Positions 9,181 to 18,500 of a stretch of DNA of 21,074 nucleotides are shown here, piece after piece. Origin of the DNA: Chromera velia. Lineage: Eukaryota; Sar; Chromeraceae. Numbering within the stretch: the first letter of the stretch is position 1; the number at the start of each line of letters is the position of its first letter. Position numbers and translations under genes: made by a program. Location of the stretch: positions 1 through 21,074 of the forward strand of contig JAHBMJ010002231.1 of assembly GCA_018398765.1 (NCBI GenBank), written 5' to 3'. Below the pieces are notes generated by a model. That model searched no databases. It was given only the letters and a program-made list of their open reading frames with translations, and was not told the origin of the DNA.

Positions 9181-9979
9181 TGAGTGAGTGTGTGTGTGTG
9201 CCTCTCTCTGTCTTTCTCTCTTGGTGTCTGTCTGGTCCTCGCCTCTTCGCTTTTCTCCCGTTCTGCTTTCCTTTCCTTCCCGTTCTGGCCCGCTGACCTC
9301 CGATTCCCTTCCCCGCTCTAAGTTTTGTCTCATCTATCTTTTCACCAACCCTCTCCCCTCCCCTTTTGTCGGGAGACTCTCTTGTTTTCTTCTCCTTCTC
9401 CTGCCCCCTCTCATTATGGGCCGTTTATCGTCTAGACTTCCTTGATACCCTTTCTTTCTGCGTGCAGTGGGACATCTACAACGACGCCACAAACGACGAC
9501 ACACTGAGAATACAGTCAGTCAGCCTGTCTGTTAGGGGAGCAAGAGAGAAGAGGAGAAAGCAGGTGGATGCTGATGAGAAGTCAACTGTTGTCAGAGCTC
9601 CTCAAAAAAGGAAAACAAGAAAGTCATTGCAATGCAGGGATTTAATTCAGATTGCACACATGCCGTCTTCTTTTCATGATTACACAACGGACAGGGAAAA
9701 AGAGGACCAAGAGGGGTTCTGCTTGTTACTGTCTTTCCTTTACCGCTGAAAAGCTTTTACTGCATGATGTTATTTGCATCACCGAAGCGTCGTTTCTTCT
9801 TTCCCCTTGTCCACCTACTGTACTGCAGAAAGTACACTGACGGGACGGACTACGTCTCTCTGACCACGTCCTCTCTCTCGGTCAGCAGGCACCCTCGTTG
9901 TCTCTTGTTTTTTCTTGTTTCGTTCATTCAGCTTTGATTTTGCGCAGGCATGCGAATAGTTCTCCCCCCCCCCCCCCCN

Positions 9980-10013
<34 letters not shown>

Positions 10014-11481
10014 CGTGCGTGCTCGCCGGTGGTAACTTCTGGGCGCCAAGAGAGAGAAGACTGTGTCACCTCCCTTCCCTCTGGGTCTCACTGTTCCCGT
10101 TCCCCTTCACTGCAGGTCTACCACAACGTACAACTTGGGTCGTCTCTGTCGGTGCACCACAGTCAGTCAAGTCACAACTAGGGCTGTAAACAGTGTCAAA
10201 AAAGACGCTGATATGGGGATCTCGTTCTCTCTTTCGTCTCTATCGTGAATTGATTCTGACCTGTTCCGTTCTTCGACTTTCATCGGTTCCTTTCTGATTT
10301 GAGTGATGACCGAATGGAATGAATGTCCGAGCAAGGGATTTGAGACAGGGGGCTCTCGAAAAAAAGTGGTGGTGATTCGACGATGCATCTGCGTTCTTCT
10401 TTTCTTTTTTGTGCACAGATCCTTTGTTCGGCCTCCTTTTTCATCATCAGTTTGTGTATGTGTGTGTATGTATGTATATATATATGTGTGTGTGTGCAGT
10501 AAGTATGTTCAACGGTATCGCCACATTCCTCGAACCCGTCAGTCGATTGCGTGGGAGGGGATTTGGATATTCATGGACAGGGAGGGGGGCACGGAAGGTT
10601 TTTCTTTTTCTCTGTTGCTTGTCACTGTTCCTTCTTTTTCTTCCCCTCCCTGCACTCCGGAACTTTCATTGGTGTTGCTGTGTTGGGGCTGACCTTCCTT
10701 CCTTCCTGTCATTCATTCATTCCTTCATTCATCCATCCGTACTTGCAGGTGTACATGAGAAGCACCCTCTCAGTGACTGATCGGACACAACTGGGATCGT
10801 CTCTGTCGGTGACCTCATGGACAAAGCTTGGAGGTCGGTCGGTCTCCTTCTTTCGTTTCTCAATTTGTTCTTTCATTCACTATTCATTCATTTATTCATT
10901 CATGCGTCCATTCATGTCTCATGTTATTCATCAACACCTGCAACCATCTACTCATTCGTTCACTTTTCCTTCTTGTCTCCATGGTCTTTGACCAGATTTC
11001 TGTCAGTTCTCTCCCTTTCTGTCTCTTTCTGGCCACGAATGGAATTTCTCAGTTAGAGAGACTATTTGCTGTCAGGGAAGTTAAGCACACATGCAAGTGT
11101 TTGTGGTTTTGGAGGAAATGGTCTTCCTGTGGGTGCGCCCATCCTTTGTCAATGTCTCTTCTGTAGTACAAAACCAGAACAGAACGTTGACATTCATTCC
11201 TGTGCGAACTTCCAGAGCAATCAGATGTCCAACAATCCTTCTTCATCGCATCGCACTGCCTTACTTGCAGGCGCACTCTCTGTACACGGGGTCACAGACC
11301 TCTACGCATCTGTGTCTGTCAGAGAAAGGTCGGCTGAAGGCACGCTTGATTTCCCACCCTGTTCAGCTCCACTTCTTTTTTTTTCTTTGCCCGTCGGCTC
11401 CTACTGATCTCAATCGACAATCGAAGGACTGAATCTGGGTGTCTGTTTGTGGTTGTGTGTATGTTTATCTTCTCTCTCTGA

Positions 11482-11530
<49 letters not shown>

Positions 11531-12327
11531 CGCCCTCATGTTGCTCTATATGAACGCTTGCAATCCGCCTATCTGTGTGCAGAGCTGTTTTGGGATCGGC
11601 ACTTTCGGTTCGGCAATTCGTCCGACTCGGTCAGTTGTGCCTGTCGCAAGAAGTCTTCAGCATAATTTGTTTGACGATTGACGTCTGTTAAGACACAATC
11701 AGCATTTCCTCGTATTGCCTCACTTAAATTCAAAGGAGCGGCTCAAGCATGCGTGCCCGTGTGTGCATATATGCGTGTGTGAGTGTGTGTGTGCGTGTGC
11801 GCTCTTCCCTTCCGTGCCCTTCAAAGAAATGCGGGATCAGTGTACACTTATCCTTCCGCACTCCCACGTGCGTTTCGGCACCCCAGCTGACCATTTCTCG
11901 TTTCGGTGCCCCAGCTGATCAATGCTTGCGCTGCCTCTGTCGTTCGCTTTTTGCCTTTTCTTTATCCTTATTCAGGGAACACGCTGTCGGTGTACGGAGA
12001 TTCGGACCTTGGGGGCGTCCTCTCTGTGAGGGGCATCGGCCTTCTGGGAAGCTCTATGTCCATTCAGTCAGTCGTTCTTTCTTTCTTTCTTTCTTTGAAT
12101 GCTATTTCTGCAATGTGGGTCCAGCCGTTGTTCCTCTGTTGTGCTAGCTTTCCGTTTTATTCCGGAAGCTGCTGGCTGTGAGTGTCTGGAAGACCAAAGG
12201 GTCACCCAAGGAGATACTGGGTGTCGTGCTTCTTTGTTAGTGCATTGGCTGTTACATTGCATTCTGAAACTGTTTGCGCTTCTTTTTTCATGTTGTGCGT
12301 GCGTGCGTGCGTGTATGTGTGTGTATG

Positions 12328-12363
<36 letters not shown>

Positions 12364-12509
12364 GTCATATGACCCATGCATCTGCCTGCAGGTCCTTCTC
12401 TCGGCTGGGGTCGACCCTCTCGGTGTTTGGAAGTGAGCCGGCAGGCCTTTCTGTTTTCGAGACCTTTCGTTGTCATCCTTTCTTTTCTGCTTCTTGTCAT
12501 TCTCTCTTA

Positions 12510-12566
<57 letters not shown>

Positions 12567-15500
12567 CTGTCTGCCGTCTGTCTGTCTTCTGAAAGATAGA
12601 AAGAGGAAGAGAAAAGAGAAACAAAAGGCAACATAGTCTGTCGGTCTGTCTTTTTTGAATCCTTTATTTCTTTGTTTGTTTGACTCATTGTGCCTCCTTT
12701 CTCTTTCTCTGTGCTTCGATGGCTTGTTTTGCTCCCTCGGTGGATCTGTTGTGTCTTTTCACCTTTTTGTAGAGACATACCTGACGGTGCGACTGCGTGT
12801 ACTAGAGAGACTCCATATGCAATTCTGTCTTGATGCATGAAAGAAAATACCTCTGTGTGTCCGGGATGCAGGCACCAATCTTGGGTCGTCCCTGTCTGTG
12901 CTGGACCAGGTGCTGATGGGGTCCTCCTTGTCGGGTCCGTCCGTCAGTAATGCGACCAGTCGGGTTGTGCCTCTTCTTTTGCTTTGCTTTGTTTTGTTTT
13001 CTTTTGTGTGCGGTTGAGTGCCTACAGGGGAGAAAAAGAAAAGGGGCCAGGCGCTGAGAAGTCTTTATGGTCTTCGTCTGTGGATTTTCATCTCTTCAAG
13101 CGCGCATTTGTTTTGGGTGCATCTTTCGCCTTTAGTCTTCAATGATTACACTGTCATGTAGACCTGTGATTGGAAATTAGGTTTTTCGATTTTCTCTGCT
13201 TCCTTGTCTCCGTGTCTATCTGGCACAGGCAATGTGAGTGCATGAATGATGAATCATTTGATGAATATGCATTTGCAGTTCGAAGTTTTGCGCGTCTCGG
13301 CAGTTCCTTATCTGTCTTCGGGATTGCTGCCTTCTATTCTACCTTATCAGGTCAGTTCGTCAGTCAGTCAGTCAACCAGGCAGTGAAGCTACCGGTCAAG
13401 ACTTTTCTTCCTTGTTTGTTTCCCACTTCTGCTCGGCCTGCTATTGCTTCCATACCGTATCATCGCTTCCTTTACCTTCAAATGCGGACGTGATACAATA
13501 GCTTTCCTGCTGACTCAACCCATCCCTCCTCCAAAAGAATTTCAAAGTCAAAGAGAAGAAAAAAGCAGAGAAGGAGAAGAAAAAGAAGAGGAAAAAGAAA
13601 AGAATGACACAGAATCAAAAAAGAGTAATCGCCATCAGGCATCAACGCGAGCTACCAAGAAGAAAAAAAAAATTACAGCCACCTGGAGAACTCTGAAAAA
13701 ATTCCGCACGGAATTTTCCTCTGCCGCCCCCCCCCCGTCATCTGCTTTACAAAACATACCAATGAATCCTTCCACCAATCATGCGCCTGCAGTACGCGAT
13801 TTCTCGACTCTAGGCTCGTCTCTGTCTTTGAGAAGCATGGGACGTTTGGGGTCCTCGCTGTCTCTGACGAGCTTTGCGATGCTCGGGTCGTCCCTGTCCG
13901 TGACTGGTTTCACGGAGCTTGGCTCCTCGCTGTCTCTGACAAGCATAGGACGTTTGGGGTCCTCGCTGTCTCTGACCAGCTTTGCGATGCTCGGGTCGTC
14001 GCTGTCCGTGACTGGTTTCACTGAGCTGGGCTCCTCGCTGTCTTTGACCAGCATGGGACGTTTGGGGTCCTCGCTGTCTCTGACAAGCTTTGCGATACTC
14101 GGGTCGTCCCTGTCCGTGACCGGTTTCACTGAGCTGGGCTCCTCGCTGTCTTTGACAAGCATGGGACGTTTGGGGTCGTCGCTGTCTGTGACGAGCTTCG
14201 CGATGCTCGGGTCGTCGCTGTCCGTGACTGGTTTCACTGAGCTTGGCTCCTCGCTGTCTTTGACAAGCATGGGACGTTTGGGGTCCTCGCTGTCTCTGAC
14301 GAGCTTCGCGATGCTCGGTTCGTCGCTGTCCGTGACTGGATTCAGTGAGCTTGGCTCCTCGCTGTCTTTGACAAGCATGGGACGTTTGGGGTCGTCTCTG
14401 TCTGTGACCAGCTTTGCGATGCTCGGGTCGTCGCTTTCCGTCACTGGCTTTACTGAGCTTGGCTCGTCATTGTCTTTGACAAGCATGGGACGTTTGGGGT
14501 CCTCTCTGTCTGTGACCAGCTTTGCGATGCTCGGGTCGTCGCTGTCCGTGACTGGTTTTACTGAGCTTGGTTCCTCGCTGTCTTTGACAAGCATGGGACG
14601 TTTGGGGTCCTCGCTGTCTCTGACCAGCTTTGCGATGCTCGGGTCGTCGCTGTCCGTGACTGGTTTCACTGAGCTGGGCTCCTCGCTGTCCGTGACAAGC
14701 ATGGGACGTTTGGGGTCCTCTCTGTCTCTGACGAGCTTTGCGATGCTCGGGTCGTCGCTGTCCGTGACTGGTTTCACGGAGCTGGGCTCGTCTTTGTCTT
14801 TGACGAGCATGGGACGTTTGGGGTCCTCGCTGTCTCTGACGAGCTTTGCGATGCTCGGGTCGTCGCTGTCGGTGACTGGTTTCACTGAGCTTGGCTCCTC
14901 GCTGTCTTTGACCAGCATGGGACGTTTGGGGTCCTCGCTGTCTCTGACGAGCTTTGCGATGCTCGGGTCGTCGCTGTCCGTGACTGGTTTCAGTGAGCTC
15001 GGGTCGTCGCTGTCTTTGACAAGCATGGGACGTTTGGGGTCTTCGCTGTCTGTGACCAGCTTTGCGATGCTGGGGTCTTCGCTGTCCGTGACTGGTTTCA
15101 GTGAGCTTGGCTCCTCTTTGTCTTTGACAAGCATGGGACGTTTGGGGTCGTCGCTGTCTCTGACCAGCTTTGCGATGCTCGGTTCGTCGCTGTCAGTGAC
15201 TGGTTTCACTGAGCTTGGCTCCTCGCTGTCTTTGACAAGCATGGGACGTTTGGGGTCCTCTCTGTCTCTGACCAGCTTTGCGATGCTCGGGTCGTCGCTG
15301 TCGGTGACTGGCTTCACTGAGCTTGGGTCGTCTCTGTCTTTGACGAGCATGGGACGTTTAGGGTCGTCTCTGTCTCTGACCAGCTTTGCGATGCTCGGGT
15401 CGTCGCTGTCCGTGACTGGTTTCACTGAGCTGGGGTCCTCGCTGTCTTTGACAAGCATGGGACGTTTGGGGTCCTCGCTGTCTCTGACCAGCTTTGCGAT

Positions 15501-18500
15501 GCTCGGGTCGTCGCTGTCGGTGACTGGTTTCACTGAGCTGGGCTCCTCGCTGTCTTTGACAAGCATGGGACGTTTGGGGTCCTCGCTGTCTCTGACCAGC
15601 TTTGCGATGCTCGGGTCGTCGCTGTCTGTGACTGGCTTTACTGAGCTTGGGTCCTCGCTGTCTTTGACAAGCATGGGACGTTTGGGGTCCTCGCTGTCTG
15701 TGACTGGCTTCGCGGTGCTGGGCTCCTCTCTGTCTTTGACAAGCATGGGACGTTTGGGGTCCTCTCTGTCTCTGACCAGCTTTGCGATGCTCGGGTCGTC
15801 GCTGTCCGTGACTGGTTTCGCTGAGCTTGGGTCGTCTCTGTCTTTGACGAGCATGGGACGTTTGGGATCCTCGCTGTCTCTGACCAGCTTTGCGATGCTC
15901 GGGTCGTCGCTGTCCGTGACTGGTTTCACTGAGCTGGGGTCGTCGCTGTCTTTGACCAGCATGGGACGTTTGGGGTCCTCGCTGTCTCTGACCAGCTTTG
16001 CGATGCTCGGGTCGTCGCTGTCCGTGACTGGTTTCACTGAGCTGGGGTCCTCGCTATCTTTGACAAGCATGGGACGCTTGGGGTCGTCGCTTTCTCTGAC
16101 CAGCTTTGCGATGCTCGGGTCGTCGCTGTCGGTGACTGGTTTCACTGAGCTTGGCTCCTCGCTGTCTTTGACAAGCATGGGACGTTTGGGGTCCTCTCTG
16201 TCTCTGACCAGCTTTGCGATGCTCGGGTCGTCGCTGTCCGTGACTGGTTTTAGTGAGCTTGGGTCCTCGCTGTCTTTGACAAGCATGGGACGTTTGGGCT
16301 CCTCGCTCTCTCTGACCAGCTTTGCGATGCTCGGGTCGTCGCTGTCCGTGACTGGCTTCACTGAGCTTGGCTCCTCGCTGTCTTTGACGAGCATGGGACG
16401 TTTGGGGTCCTCGCTGTCTCTGACCAGCTTTGCGATGCTCGGGTCGTCGCTGTCCGTGACTGGTTTCACTGAGCTGGGGTCCTCGCTGTCTTTGACAAGC
16501 ATGGGACGTTTGGGGTCCTCGCTGTCTCTGACGAGCTTTGCGATGCTCGGGTCTTCGCTTTCTGTGACTGGATTCACTGAGCTGGGCTCCTCGCTGTCTT
16601 TGACAAGCATGGGACGTTTGGGGTCCTCGCTGTCTGTGACCAGCTTTGCGATGCTCGGGTCGTCGCTGTCCGTGACTGGATTCAGTGAGCTTGGTTCCTC
16701 GCTGTCTCTGACAAGCATGGGACGTTTGGGGTCCTCGCTGTCTCTGACCAGCTTTGCGATGCTCGGGTCGTCGCTGTCAGTGACTGGTTTCACTGAGCTG
16801 GGGTCGTCGCTGTCTTTGACAAGCATGGGACGTTTGGGGTCCTCTCTGTCTTTGACCAGCTTTGCGATGCTCGGGTCGTCGCTGTCCGTGACTGGTTTCG
16901 CTGAGCTTGGCTCCTCGCTGTCTTTGACAAGCATGGGACGTTTGGGGTCCTCGCTGTCTGTGACCAGCTTTGCGATGCTCGGGTCGTCGCTGTCTGTGAC
17001 TGGTTTCACTGAGCTGGGCTCCTCGCTGTCTTTGACAAGCATGGGACGTTTGGGGTCGTCGCTTTCTCTGACCAGCTTTGCGATGCTTGGGTCGTCGCTG
17101 TCGGTGACTGGTTTCACTGAGCTTGGCTCCTCTCTGTCTTTGACGAGCATGGGACGTTTGGGGTCGTCGCTGTCTCTGACCAGCTTTGCGATGCTCGGGT
17201 CGTCGCTGTCTGTGACTGGCTTCACTGAGCTTGGCTCCTCGCTGTCTTTGACAAGCATGGGACGTTTGGGGTCGTCGCTGTCTCTGACGAGCTTTGCGAT
17301 GCTGGGGTCGTCGCTGTCCGTGACTGGTTTCACTGAGCTGGGGTCCTCGCTGTCTTTGACGAGCATGGGACGTTTGGGGTCCTCTCTGTCTCTGACGAGC
17401 TTTGCGATGCTCGGGTCTTCTCTGTCTGTGACTGGTTTCACTGAGCTTGGCTCGTCTTTGTCTTTGACAAGCATGGGACGTTTAGGGTCCTCGCTGTCCC
17501 TGACGAGCTTTGTGATGCTCGGGTCGTCGCTGTCCGTGACTGGTTTTAGTGAGCTTGGCTCCTCGCTGTCTTTGACAAGCATGGGACGTTTGGGGTCCTC
17601 TCTGTCTCTGACCAGCTTTGCGATGCTCGGGTCGTCGCTGTCCGTGACTGGTTTCACTGAGCTGGGGTCCTCGCTGTCTTTGACAAGCATGGGACGTTTG
17701 GGGTCGTCGCTGTCTCTGACCAGCTTTGCGATGCTCGGGTCGTCGCTGTCTGTGACTGGTTTTGCTGAGCTGGGGTCCTCGCTCTCTTTGACAAGCATGG
17801 GACGTTTGGGGTCCTCGCTGTCTCTGACCAGCTTTGCGATGCTCGGGTCGTCGCTGTCCGTGACTGGTTTCACTGAGCTTGGTTCCTCGCTATCTTTGAC
17901 AAGCATGGGACGTTTGGGGTCGTCGCTGTCTCTGACCAGCTTTGCGATGCTTGGGTCGTCGCTGTCGTTGACAAGCATGGGACGTTTGGGGTCCTCGCTG
18001 TCTGTGACCAGCTTTGCGATGCTCGGGTCGTCGGTGTCCGTGACTGGTTTCACTGAGCTTGGCTCCTCGCTGTCTTTGACAAGCATGGGACGTTTGGGGT
18101 CGTCGCTGTCTGTGACCAGCTTTGCGATGCTCGGGTCGTCGCTGTCCGTGACTGGTTTCACTGAGCTTGGGTCCTCGCTGTCTTTGACAAGCATGGGACG
18201 CTTGGGGTCCTCTCTTTCTCTGACCAGCTTTGCGATGCTCGGGTCGTCGCTGTCCGTGACTGGTTTCACTGAGCTGGGGTCGTCGCTGTCTTTGACAAGC
18301 ATGGGACGTTTGGGGTCCTCGCTGTCTCTGACCAGCTTTGCGATGCTCGGGTCGTCGCTGTCCGTGACTGGTTTCACTGAGCTCGGCTCCTCGCTGTCTT
18401 TGACGAGCATGGGACGTTTGGGGTCTTCGCTGTCTTTGACAAGCTTCGCGATGCTCGGGTCGTCGCTGTCCGTGACTGGTTTCACTGAGCTGGGGTCCTC

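Noticed and set aside
8577-9333. Minus-strand Arg/Glu/Thr-His-rich frames
   Set aside because: They are translations of CT, GT and GA microsatellites within introns 1 and 2.
10419-10449. Alternative micro-exon reading SFVRPPFSSS between exons 5 and 7
   Set aside because: It looks like a module, but its 31-nt length and phase do not fit the neighbouring exons or the 12-residue spacing, while 10500-10537 fits both.
12202-12838. Minus- and plus-strand frames rich in TH, CV or SL dipeptides
   Set aside because: They are translations of intronic TG and CT repeats, with no domain and no support from splicing signals.
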